43,114 bases of DNA, taken from the NCBI RefSeq assembly GCF_003797945.1, contig NZ_RKKU01000033.1, positions 1 to 43,114 on the forward strand, in the 5' to 3' direction. This document shows, piece after piece, positions 16,634-25,377 of the stretch. The number at the start of each line of letters is the position of its first letter. The stretch's first letter is position 1. The notes below the pieces were generated by a model. The model did no database searches. It was not told the origin of the DNA and saw only the letters and a program-made list of their open reading frames with translations. This DNA comes from Pseudomonas neustonica (GTDB taxonomy: Bacteria > Pseudomonadota > Gammaproteobacteria > Pseudomonadales > Pseudomonadaceae). The position numbers and the translations under genes were made by a program.

Positions 16634-18088
16634 TTATGGATTGCCCGGTACCGCGAGCCAGAAGGGGAACTGGCCTCCAACCGGCTCCCGGCGGACCACC
16701 TCGAGGGACTGGGTATCAATAACGGCAATGTGGTTATCCGCCGTGACCGACGCGTAAATGAACTGGCCATCGCGGCTTGCCCGAACGCCGTGGGGGCCAA
16801 CGCCCACGTCGACATTTTTGACAATTTTAAGGCTCTCGGAGTCGATTATAGTGACCACGGACGCAGAAATCGCACCGGTTGCGACGTATTGCTCGCCAGG
16901 CACCACGTCGATGCCGCCATGGCCACTACCCACTTTAAAAGTTTTCAGCATGGTTTCGCTAGCCAGGTCCAGTACCCCCACGTTGCCGGTAAAGTCGCGC
17001 AGCCATAGCCGTTGACCGTTGGCGCTGATGTCAATGTTGTGAGGCGTCTTGAGACCCGGAGTGGGGATCTGACGCTGTTTTTCCAGGGCCCGCATATCCA
17101 CTACCGCCAGCGCGCCTTCGCCCTGCAGCGTGACGTAGGCGAGTGTGCCGTCGGCGCTGTAAACGAGGTTGTGGGGTACCTTGCCCACTGGAATTTTCCT
17201 GACCAGTTCAAGGGTATTCATATCGATCACCGCAACGTCGCCTTGGGTCGGCGCCACGACGAGGCCGTAACGGCCATCCGGTGAGATTTTTACGCCCTGG
17301 GCCACCTCACCGATCGGTACGCTGGCCATCACCTCACCGCTGGCGGTATTCAAAACGTAGACATTGCCGGTTTTGAAGCCGGACACCATCAGCCGGGAAC
17401 CATCAGGACTCAGGGCATTGTAGTGAGCGCCCGCGACGCCGGGCCAGGCCTGCTTTGAGGGTAGGACTTTCACGATGCCGCTGTTCTGGACCGCCACATA
17501 CAGAGGGTCGCGAATGGACTTTTCCAGGCTTAGTTCGGGCGCCGACCGCACGGGAGTGGCTTTGGTCCGCGACTGCTCAGGCGATTGGCCCAGCAGGGTC
17601 TGCCGCAGCTGGTAAACATCCTTGCCGGACAGGTCCTTACCCGCAATCGCTTCGATTTCTTCAGGGGTGTAGGGCTGAAACTCACCAGCAACCCGCTTTT
17701 CATTGCCGAACGCCGTCAGCACGTAATTCAGCACATCCGCCATTTGCTGGTTAGTGAGCGCACCGCCCCAGGCCGGCATGTTGCCGTTGTAGCTTGTGCC
17801 GTCGACTTTGATGGGGCCGGTCAGGCCGAACTGCAGCACATGCCCCAGATAGCGGCGGCCACCGATACCGTCAGTGGCATTGTACATTTGAGCGGTGTGG
17901 TTTTTTTGCGGGGGAAACGACCCCGGTATGCCTTGACCCTGAGCCTGATGGCAGGCAGCGCACTGCTGGTTGTACACCTCGCTGCCGCGCTCAAAGCGGG
18001 TGTTTTCCGCCGCGCTCACGGGCACACTGACACTGAGCAGGGTTGCGGCGACGAATGATGTGATGGCATGGGGGATCGGTGGACGCAT
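16634..18088 (-). CDS. Periplasmic cytochrome c fused to a YVTN-type beta-propeller
   Basis: A 484-residue exported protein. It has a signal peptide (MRPPIPHAITSFVAATLLSV), a cytochrome c domain with Cys43-Ala-Ala-Cys46-His47 and a methionine in GNMPAWGG, a linker, then about seven YVTN-like repeats (residues about 170-484, such as SPDGSRLMVSGFKTGNVYVL and TPHNIDISANGQRLWLRDF). The layout recalls the nitrite reductase/NirF family of heme-plus-propeller proteins, but I see no clear d1-heme ligands. A periplasmic redox enzyme or electron carrier is likely. The start at 18088 is set by the signal peptide and GGAG ten bases upstream; the longer frame crosses the ECF promoter. It is read towards the sigma gene. 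Confidence 0.85.
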   Translation of the reverse strand: MRPPIPHAITSFVAATLLSVSVPVSAAENTRFERGSEVYNQQCAACHQAQGQGIPGSFPPQKNHTAQMYNATDGIGGRRYLGHVLQFGLTGPIKVDGTSYNGNMPAWGGALTNQQMADVLNYVLTAFGNEKRVAGEFQPYTPEEIEAIAGKDLSGKDVYQLRQTLLGQSPEQSRTKATPVRSAPELSLEKSIRDPLYVAVQNSGIVKVLPSKQAWPGVAGAHYNALSPDGSRLMVSGFKTGNVYVLNTASGEVMASVPIGEVAQGVKISPDGRYGLVVAPTQGDVAVIDMNTLELVRKIPVGKVPHNLVYSADGTLAYVTLQGEGALAVVDMRALEKQRQIPTPGLKTPHNIDISANGQRLWLRDFTGNVGVLDLASETMLKTFKVGSGHGGIDVVPGEQYVATGAISASVVTIIDSESLKIVKNVDVGVGPHGVRASRDGQFIYASVTADNHIAVIDTQSLEVVRREPVGGQFPFWLAVPGNP

Positions 18089-18188
18089 ATTACAAACTCC
18101 AAAGGCTAAAAGAAGTTCGGCCGGACTCATGTGCTGGCAAGACCTCTTGCCAGCAAAGCACCGGTCGAAAACGATCTGTGAAGCCAAA

Positions 18189-18215
18189 GGCGTCACCGGG
18201 CCGGGATTTATTCCC
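18189..18215 (-). promoter_or_regulatory. Predicted ECF promoter (cytochrome/beta-propeller gene)
   Basis: On the minus strand GGGAATAAA (18215-18207), ten bases ending CCCG, then GTGACGCC (18196-18189). It is the same as the promoter at 16600-16626 in the -35, in the spacing and in seven of eight -10 bases. It leaves a leader of roughly 90 bases. Confidence 0.75.
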
Positions 18216-18240
18216 GAAACTTTCGGCCCGGCCCCCTACC

Positions 18241-18312
18241 CGCGGACCAAGGCTCAACGAAGGCCAGTAACCCGAGGCTCGCGGCCAAGGGCAAGGCCGC
18301 CGAGAATTCCAA
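18241..18312 (-). pseudogene. 5' fragment of a CcdA-like gene
   Basis: Beginning at a TTG five bases after the MerR-HMA stop codon, the minus strand reads LEFSAALPLAASLGLLAF, then VEPWSA. It matches the start of the CcdA-like protein at 12645 (LEFSVALPLAVGLGLLAF, IEPCSV). The key cysteine is already Trp and the rest is gone. It shows that a merR-HMA to ccdA-like gene pair once existed here and that the intact copy is a duplicate. Confidence 0.8.
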
Positions 18313-18316
18313 GGGG

Positions 18317-18991
18317 TTATTCTGTCGTGTTCATGATGTTTGCGGAGTACCCCGCACCACGCACAGCCTCCGCAAGTTGTTCGTCCGAAATCCTTGATTC
18401 GTCAACTGCCACCCGGGCTTCACCGCTTTCATGGGAGACGGAACACCCCTTGACGCCGGTTTGCTGTTCGAGAACATGACGAACAATTTCCTCGCACCCA
18501 CCGCAGTGCATGCCGCCGATTGAAAGCCTGATTGTCTGCATGTCTGTCTCCTCACTTATGATCGGCTCGCCTGTAGGCCCCGCATTCTGCTCCAGGGCGT
18601 CAAATATGGAACAACACTGCAACGGCCCCTGTCCGGGACAACAGTCCACAAGTGCCGCCAGCCCCTGGCGGATTCGCCGTAACTGTTCAATTTTCTGGTC
18701 TACGTCGTGCAGCTTTGCCATCGCCCGCTGGCGTACATCACTTGCGTCTGCCTGGTTGCTTTCGGCATCACGCAACGCGAGCAGCTCAGCGATCTCACGC
18801 AGTGAGAAGCCCAGCTCTTGCGCTCGACGAATAAAATGCAGTCGCCTTACCGTGGCGTCCGAGTAAATCCGATAGCCACCTTCCCTGGGACGTGGCGGCT
18901 GTTCAATGAGCTTGCGGCGTTCGTAAAAACGAATCGTCTCGACACCAACACCCACCACGTCAGCCACTTTGCCAATGGTCATGTCTGTCAT
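18317..18991 (-). CDS. MerR-family regulator fused to a C-terminal HMA domain
   Basis: A 224-residue fusion. Residues 1-75 are a MerR winged helix (TIGKVADVVGVGVETIRFYE) and 76-112 the dimerisation helix. The metal loop is Cys118-PGQGPLQ-Cys126 with extra Cys117 and Cys127. A serine (Ser84 by my alignment) sits where divalent sensors have cysteine, as in the Cu(I)/Ag(I) sensor CueR. Residues about 151-218 are an HMA domain with Cys163-Gly-Gly-Cys166. The HMA domain may deliver metal to the sensor loop or buffer it. Its own promoter (19025-19056) matches those of the ATPase operon and the CcdA-like gene. It stands where merR normally stands, divergent from merTPA, but the mer operator has a different spacer length. 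Confidence 0.9.
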   Translation of the reverse strand: MTDMTIGKVADVVGVGVETIRFYERRKLIEQPPRPREGGYRIYSDATVRRLHFIRRAQELGFSLREIAELLALRDAESNQADASDVRQRAMAKLHDVDQKIEQLRRIRQGLAALVDCCPGQGPLQCCSIFDALEQNAGPTGEPIISEETDMQTIRLSIGGMHCGGCEEIVRHVLEQQTGVKGCSVSHESGEARVAVDESRISDEQLAEAVRGAGYSANIMNTTE

Positions 18992-19024
18992 GGCAGAACT
19001 CCCACCCAGTAGATCCGAATAATA

Positions 19025-19056
19025 AGATTAGTGCCCGTACCACGGTACGGGGTCAA
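19025..19056 (-). promoter_or_regulatory. MerR-type promoter of the MerR-HMA gene
   Basis: On the minus strand TTGACC (19056-19051), 20-bp spacer with the perfect dyad CCCGTACC-GT-GGTACGGG (19051-19034) and TAATCT (19030-19025). It is the strongest dyad of the three 20-bp promoters and implies autoregulation. Confidence 0.83.
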
Positions 19057-19087
19057 GAGTGCTGAACATTTTATAGGAGTGTGGGGC

Positions 19088-19118
19088 TTGACTCCGTAGC
19101 CGACTACGGAAGTATTTT
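19088..19118 (+). promoter_or_regulatory. mer operator/promoter of merTPA
   Basis: TTGACT (19088-19093), dyad CCGTAG-CCGA-CTACGG (19094-19109) and TATTTT (19113-19118), with the 19-bp spacing typical of MerR-activated promoters. The half-sites are identical to those at 6030-6045 next to merR. Confidence 0.9.
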
Positions 19119-19155
19119 GAAGATAGCCAGCAAAGTCATGAAAGGAACCGTCGCA

Positions 19156-19518
19156 ATGTCAGAGTTGAAATCAGAGTCCAAATCCGGTCGCGGGTCATTA
19201 ATTGCAGGCGGGGTCGCAGCATTGCTCGCATCGGCCTGCTGTCTTGGCCCCCTGGTCCTGATCGCCCTTGGTGTTTCCGGTGCCTGGATCGGCAATCTTG
19301 CCGCTCTGGAGCCTTACCGGCCGTGGTTTATTGGTGCTGCTCTGGTGGCGATGGTCTTTGCCTGGCGTCGGATATACCGGCCTGCACAGGATTGCGAGCC
19401 GGGCGAGGTCTGCGCAGTACCGCAAGTGCGCACCGCTTACAAGATCACTTTCTGGATCGTCGCGTTGCTCGTACTGATCGCGTTGGCATTCCCTTTCGTC
19501 TTACCGTTATTTTACTGA
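19156..19518 (+). CDS. merT: Mercuric ion transporter MerT
   Basis: A 120-residue inner-membrane protein with three hydrophobic helices. The first-helix pair Cys28-Cys29 (ASACCLGP) takes Hg(II) from MerP; the cytoplasmic pair Cys80 and Cys86 (DCEPGEVC) passes it towards MerA. The start at 19156 follows AGGA; the frame extends 25 codons upstream into the promoter and so is not used. It is the first gene of merT-merP-merA under the MerR operator. Confidence 0.95.
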   Translation: MSELKSESKSGRGSLIAGGVAALLASACCLGPLVLIALGVSGAWIGNLAALEPYRPWFIGAALVAMVFAWRRIYRPAQDCEPGEVCAVPQVRTAYKITFWIVALLVLIALAFPFVLPLFY

Positions 19519-19531
19519 GAGGCCATACACC

Positions 19532-21237
<1,706 letters not shown>

Positions 21238-21257
21238 GGCAAGGCCCCGTGAATGAT

Positions 21258-21470
21258 ATGCGAGAAATCGTGAATCGGCTGGGCCTGACCGGAGAAGCGG
21301 AGGCCACGCTTCATGTGGCGCTATTGCGTGAGCTGGTCCAGGGTCGTCCTGTCACTCTTAAGCGGCTTGCAGCGTCGCTCAACTGGACGACGGACCAGGT
21401 GGTGCAGGTGCGGGAACAGCTGCCTTGCGGAACCGTCGAGTATGACGGTCAGGGGTTGGTCGGTTCGTAG
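21258..21470 (+). pseudogene. merB: Organomercurial lyase MerB, N-terminal fragment
   Basis: From the ATG at 21258 (or GTG at 21249) the frame reads MREIVNRLGLTGEAEATLHV, then ALLRELVQGRPVTLKRLAA and so on for 70 residues. This matches the N-terminal winged-helix-like domain of MerB (LLRELAKGRPVS..LA..L.W). The frame stops where the catalytic domain with its essential cysteines should begin. No continuation is found in other frames downstream. The remaining protein cannot cleave carbon-mercury bonds. A long inverted repeat starts at the stop codon, so the truncation may be an insertion scar. Confidence 0.75.
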
Positions 21471-21552
21471 CTAATCTGGGCCCAACCGGGCGCCCTTTCT
21501 CACCCAATGTGGTCCCACTGCTCAGGATAATTGCGGGCCCAACAGATTAGCT
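21469..21552. repeat. Long-range inverted repeat at the merB truncation point
   Basis: AGCTAATCT at 21469-21477 pairs with AGATTAGCT at 21544-21552, with inner GGGCCC at 21478-21483 and 21535-21540. The 51-base interior has no gene. It could be a hairpin terminator or the remnant of a small mobile element. There is no U-tract. Confidence 0.5.
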
Positions 21553-21631
21553 TTGTGAGCCACTACAGATACCTGTTCATCGTATTCTGAGTGCTTCCGG
21601 GCAGCGTAGCCAGCCGCGACCACACTCACCA

Positions 21632-22621
21632 TTAGTCGGTGTCCCGGATCAACCTGGCGACTTTGGTCAGTAAGGTGTTTGCGGCGTTGTCCGTAAATTG
21701 CTGTCCTTCCTCGATGTAGCCCCGCACCGTCCCGTCATGCTTCCAGCCACCCTGGCGCTTGATCTGCGCAAAGTCGACCTTTTCCCGCGCGGCGGCGGTG
21801 GATAGACCGCGCCGGAAGCTGTGACTGCTCAGGGTCGGCACGAAGTCCAGGCCGCAGGTTTCCCCAAGCGCTTTCAGGATTCGGTTCACCGACCCGCCTG
21901 AAAGGGCCTGGGATTGCAACCGATCCCAGCGGTTGACGGCGCGGAAGACGGGGCCTTCGTGAATGCCGGCATGCTCTAGCCAGGTTTCGAGGGCGCTGAC
22001 CGGGCAGACCAGCTCGTTGCCCCGAGGCAGGGCCCGCTTCAGGCCTTCACCGTGAGGGTCTGTTTTAGAGCGCGGCAGGGTCACCACCAGCCCTTCCGGC
22101 TCCCACGACAAGTGCTTCACCTCAATCGCTACCAATTCACTGCGGCGAAACGCCCCAAAAAAACCGACCTGCAGCAGGGCCCAGTCACGATGCTTCTTGA
22201 GCGAGTCAGGCTGTTGCTGGAGTGTTTCCAGGAAGGCCGCAATGTGTTCGAGGCGCAGCGCCCGGGCTTGCCGTTTCGGCCGACCATGGGCGCGACGAAT
22301 CCCTTCCAACGTTTTGCGCACGCCGGGGTCTCGAGCGGGATCACGCAATCCCTGAGTCTGGTGCCAGCGCCCCAGGGCCGTCAGGTAAACATCCAGCGTG
22401 CGAGGATTAAGCGCGTCTGCCTGATCGGACAGATAGGCCGCAAGGGTCGCCGGCTGTGTCGGGAGACGTCCACCCCAGCGCTCAAAGCTGCGAATGGCCG
22501 CACGGTAGGTCCGCCGCGTGTTGTCGGTGGTGGCCATGTGGATGTACCGATTAGCCGTATCGGCTAATACGGTCTTTTCCGCGTTACGTAATGTGGACTT
22601 GACGGTGGGTTTTGGATCCAT
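21632..22621 (-). CDS. tnpS: Cointegrate resolution protein TnpS (tyrosine recombinase)
   Basis: A 329-residue tyrosine recombinase. The N-terminal SAM-like domain spans about 30-120 (NTRRTYRAAIRSFERW). The catalytic domain has Arg in GAFRRSELV, His-x-x-Arg in SSHSFRRG, His in GGWKHDG and Tyr in VRGYIEEG. It is divergent from the coiled-coil gene tnpT with an inverted-repeat core site between them, the arrangement of Tn4651 rather than of serine-resolvase Tn3 elements. It should resolve cointegrates at that site. The start at 22621 (MDPKPTV) is chosen over a longer frame reaching 22699 that would abut the core site. Confidence 0.92.
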   Translation of the reverse strand: MDPKPTVKSTLRNAEKTVLADTANRYIHMATTDNTRRTYRAAIRSFERWGGRLPTQPATLAAYLSDQADALNPRTLDVYLTALGRWHQTQGLRDPARDPGVRKTLEGIRRAHGRPKRQARALRLEHIAAFLETLQQQPDSLKKHRDWALLQVGFFGAFRRSELVAIEVKHLSWEPEGLVVTLPRSKTDPHGEGLKRALPRGNELVCPVSALETWLEHAGIHEGPVFRAVNRWDRLQSQALSGGSVNRILKALGETCGLDFVPTLSSHSFRRGLSTAAAREKVDFAQIKRQGGWKHDGTVRGYIEEGQQFTDNAANTLLTKVARLIRDTD

Positions 22622-22700
22622 GACCGCTCCAATTCGAGGCGTGCTTTCAAGAGCCGCTGATGTACCGGCGTTACAGGAGCAGGATAGAACAGACCACACA

Positions 22701-22734
22701 CTAACGCACGTTAACGCGCTTTAACGTGCGTTAG
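22701..22734. other. Likely TnpS recombination core (resolution) site
   Basis: Perfect 14-bp arms CTAACGCACGTTAA (22701-22714) and TTAACGTGCGTTAG (22721-22734) surround a 6-bp centre CGCGCT. This is the geometry of a tyrosine-recombinase core site and it lies between divergent tnpS and tnpT. An AT-rich tract with a second palindrome (22772-22785, ATGTAATATTACAT) follows and may be an accessory or regulatory site. Confidence 0.85.
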
Positions 22735-22816
22735 GAATCTTAAATAAATTTTGTTAATTATCGAATAAATAATGTAATATTACATATCACGTTATATGAT
22801 AAAAATGAGGCATGTC

Positions 22817-23872
22817 ATGGCCCGCGCCGGAATTACTTACCAGGATGTCGCCAACGCTGCGCAACGCGTCCGCCAACGCGGTGACGAGCCCACTGTCGAC
22901 CGGGTGCGATCGGAACTCGGTACCGGCAGTCGCAGCACTCTCGGGCCAATGCTGAAACGTTGGAAAACAGGCAGCGAAGCCGCAGCGGATCTGAACGGAC
23001 TCCCGGCTGACTTGGTGGCCGCCGTGAAAGCCCTGCATGAGCGAGCTCAATACGCGGCCGATGAACGTATTACGCAGGAGCGCGAAGCGCACCAGACGCT
23101 GGAACAGCAGTGGCGCACCGAGCTGGAAGAGGTGCGGCAGCGGTGCGAGTCACTGGAAGAGCAACGCTGCGGGCTGGAGAAGTCCAATGAAGCGCTTCGC
23201 AACGAAAGCGATGCCCAGGCCCACGCTCTTCAACAGGAACAGCTCCGGGCGGCCTCACTCACGTCCAAACTGGAGGCAAGTCAGGAGAAACTCAGTGAGA
23301 CCACTGCAACCGTCCAAGAGATGAAGCAGGAAAACCGCGATATCCGCAGCCATTTCGAGCACTACCAGCAGGAGATTGCCGAGGATCGCCGTCATGAACG
23401 GGACCAGTTCCACAGGACCCAGTCAGGGCTGGAGGGTCAGGTGGATCAGCTGACGCAGCAGCTCCGTTCCAGCGAACAGGACCGCGACACGCTGAGACAA
23501 CATCGCGACCAAATAAACCAGCGCTATGAGGCCAGTCAGGATCACGCTGAAAACTTGAAAGAAAAATTGCACGCGAGCCAGGCCGTCATAACACAATGGG
23601 CAACGCGAACAGAAACGCTGGAAGCGACAGTCGACCGCCTCCAGCTGGAGCGAGATAGCGACGCCGAACACAGGGAGAAGCTTGGTGCGGCCCTAACGGA
23701 TTCTGAAAAACATCTCGCGGCCTGCCAGCAGCGGATCTCCGACCTCAGAGAGCGCGTGGCAGCGGCTGACGACCGAAACCAGTTCCTCAACGATCAGAAT
23801 CGCGAATTACTGCAGGAAAAAGCTGTCCTCCAGGGTCAGTTGAAACAACTACAAACAAGCCTGGCTAAATAG
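22817..23872 (+). CDS. tnpT: Cointegrate resolution protein TnpT (KfrA-type DNA-binding coiled coil)
   Basis: A 351-residue protein. Residues 1-60 are a KfrA-type N-terminal DNA-binding domain (MARAGITYQDVANAAQRVRQ). From about 70 to the end it is a continuous coiled coil rich in Glu, Gln and Arg. TnpT proteins bind the resolution site and stimulate TnpS. The start at 22817 (MARAG) follows GAGG; seven earlier codons from 22796 are possible. The gene is intact, so the resolution system looks complete. Confidence 0.88.
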   Translation: MARAGITYQDVANAAQRVRQRGDEPTVDRVRSELGTGSRSTLGPMLKRWKTGSEAAADLNGLPADLVAAVKALHERAQYAADERITQEREAHQTLEQQWRTELEEVRQRCESLEEQRCGLEKSNEALRNESDAQAHALQQEQLRAASLTSKLEASQEKLSETTATVQEMKQENRDIRSHFEHYQQEIAEDRRHERDQFHRTQSGLEGQVDQLTQQLRSSEQDRDTLRQHRDQINQRYEASQDHAENLKEKLHASQAVITQWATRTETLEATVDRLQLERDSDAEHREKLGAALTDSEKHLAACQQRISDLRERVAAADDRNQFLNDQNRELLQEKAVLQGQLKQLQTSLAK

Positions 23873-23941
23873 CCCGCTATTGTCTCGGCCTGATCATCCC
23901 TGAGAGTTGCGAGTGATGCCAATCGCGCAAGGAGTAGTTAG

Positions 23942-24325
23942 ATGTCTACCGTGATCTTTGGCAGGCTGCGAGCTGCGGCAAAACGCATTCAGCATGATGC
24001 GCTGACGGTTATTTTGTGGCGCGAGACCCGAATACCCCCCATAGTCGTTCGGCTGCTCGCAATCGCAGCGTACGCCATGAGTCCAATTGATCTCATTCCG
24101 GACTTCATGCCGATCCTGGGCTATCTTGACGACATTATCTTGGTCCCGCTGGGCATCGTCCTTGTCATCAAGCTGACGCCATCGAATGTGATAGAAGCAA
24201 GTCGCTCGAAAGCAGCTAAAGTGGCAATCAAGCCGATCAGCCACGTTGCGGCCGCAGTCGTTATTGGCACATGGCTTTTATGTGCCACGGCTTTTGGCTA
24301 CTGGGTGTGGGAATACAGCAGGTAA
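23942..24325 (+). CDS. YkvA-like DUF1232 membrane protein (copy 2)
   Basis: A 127-residue DUF1232 protein with AAYAMSPIDLIPDFMPILGY and a C-terminal hydrophobic helix. It is a diverged paralogue of the protein at 7363, sharing the core but little of the ends. It lies 64 bases inside the right transposon repeat, after tnpT, with AAGGAG before the ATG. The function is unknown. Its place next to the transposition genes, rather than among the cargo, may mean it travels with the transposon backbone. Confidence 0.85.
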   Translation: MSTVIFGRLRAAAKRIQHDALTVILWRETRIPPIVVRLLAIAAYAMSPIDLIPDFMPILGYLDDIILVPLGIVLVIKLTPSNVIEASRSKAAKVAIKPISHVAAAVVIGTWLLCATAFGYWVWEYSR

Positions 24326-24388
24326 CGCATCGTCTGCACGTGATGAAATAGTTAATTTAAGGCTTGTAAAACAGATGGTTAATGCGCT

Positions 24389-24423
24389 TTTTGGAGGATT
24401 TCGTCAGAATCGTTGCCGACCCT
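24389..24423 (-). repeat. Right terminal inverted repeat of the Tn3-family transposon
   Basis: Read inward from 24423 it begins AGGGTCGGCAACGATTCTG and matches the left end at 34 of 35 positions. The target heptamer CAATTTG follows at 24424-24430. Confidence 0.9.
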
Positions 24424-24690
24424 CAATTTGAAGTGGTCGCGCTGTCTGTTGACCACGCAGGCATCAGCGTTGTCGAAAAATTCTACCTGGAAACAGGCAT
24501 CCAGCACCTTCGCAAGTATATTGATCCGTCCACACTGGCGACCTCAACACTGGGCATAGAAGGTGTTCCTACAACGCTGCTGATTTACCATGACGGTCGT
24601 GAAATTGGCCGCCTGGTTGGTACTGCGGAATGGGACAGTCCAGCCATGGTGGACTTGATGACCCGGGCCATTGCCGGGGTTCCGGACTGA
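24424..24690 (+). pseudogene. TlpA-like protein, 3' fragment beyond the transposon
   Basis: Continues the gene interrupted at 2006: QFEVVALSVDHAGISVVEKF through STLGIEGVPTTLL to AIAGVPD and TGA. Bases 24424-24585 are identical to the intact gene at 29728, while the last 105 bases differ at about one position in seven. Open reading into the transposon end creates a chance ORF start. On its own it lacks the CxxC site and cannot be a thiol oxidoreductase. Confidence 0.88.
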
Positions 24691-24736
24691 CTGGGTTCAC
24701 GCAAGGGAAAAAGCGGGTGGTTAATGCTTCAGGCTA

Positions 24737-25141
24737 CTACTGCACGCTCCCTTCGCTGAGTCCTTCGAGAACCCCACAGGCCTCAATTTCCCGATCATCG
24801 TTACAACTCGCTCGCAGCGACACGAGTTGTTTCTCCAATACCTGCAGATCGGTTATCTGAGACCGTACATGAGCGATGTGATCATCAAGTAAGGCGTTGA
24901 TGGCCCTGCAAGGCTGATGGGGCGCGCCCTGATAGTGCTGTAATTCTTGAATTTCAGCCAGTGACAAGTTGAGGATCCTGCAGCGACGGATGAAAGCCAG
25001 TCGCTCACCATGCTTCTCGGTATAGACACGGTAACCGTTTTCCTGCCGATCTGGCGGTGGCAACAAGCCCTCCCGTTCGTAGAATCGGACAGTCTGAGTA
25101 TCGACCCCTACTGACCGTGCCAACTGTCCAATGCGCATCAT
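24737..25141 (-). CDS. CadR/PbrR-type MerR-family metal regulator (copy 1)
   Basis: A protein of about 134 residues. Counting from MRIGQL, it has a MerR helix-turn-helix (MRIGQLARSVGVDTQTVRF) and the divalent-metal cysteine set Cys77 (PHQPCRAI), Cys112 (RASCNDD) and Cys121 (EIEACGVL), as in CadR and PbrR. It should sense Pb(II) or Cd(II) and control the divergent promoter at 25170. That promoter now reads only into a 14-codon stump and then lnt. The paralogue at 31919 is about 90 percent identical by eye. The start is one of two adjacent ATGs after GAGGAG. Confidence 0.92.
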   Translation of the reverse strand: MMRIGQLARSVGVDTQTVRFYEREGLLPPPDRQENGYRVYTEKHGERLAFIRRCRILNLSLAEIQELQHYQGAPHQPCRAINALLDDHIAHVRSQITDLQVLEKQLVSLRASCNDDREIEACGVLEGLSEGSVQ

Positions 25142-25169
25142 GCTTCTCCTCAACGTATTCTCTACCCTG

Positions 25170-25201
25170 TTGACCTTATAGCTACTATATGGTTTTGAAT
25201 G
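25170..25201 (+). promoter_or_regulatory. CadR/PbrR operator-promoter (copy 1)
   Basis: TTGACC (25170-25175), 20-bp spacer with dyad TATAG-CTA-CTATA (25177-25189) and a poor -10 TGAATG. The copy at 32357 keeps the better TAAATC, so this copy may be weakened. Confidence 0.75.
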
Positions 25202-25233
25202 GTAACACCATATTGTTCAAGTGGAGCCGTGTC

Positions 25234-25278
25234 ATGAGTAAATCTTGTGATGGCCCATGTGGCTGCGGACTGAATTGA
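25234..25278 (+). pseudogene. 14-codon Cys-rich stump of a cation-efflux gene
   Basis: After AGTGGAG the frame reads MSKSCDGPCGCGLN and stops. The first residues match the start of the cation transporter at 32421 (MSKSCEDACGCD), including the upstream region. All of the transporter beyond residue 13 is gone, replaced by the lnt region. If translated, the peptide has three cysteines. Confidence 0.7.
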
Positions 25279-25377
25279 GCGGAGCAAAAAAAGGCATGAG
25301 CCACAGGGTTGATCTTGATTTCGGAGGCGAGAGCATTGGGTGATAAGTGCGCGCTACTCTTCGACCTATCCACGGGA

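Noticed and set aside
21478..21552. GGGCCCAAC motifs as an integron attC site
   Set aside because: The motif resembles RYYYAAC, but no matching GTTRRRY end and no integron integrase are present.
21471..21560. Continuation of merB in another frame
   Set aside because: All three frames were read; none resembles the MerB catalytic domain.
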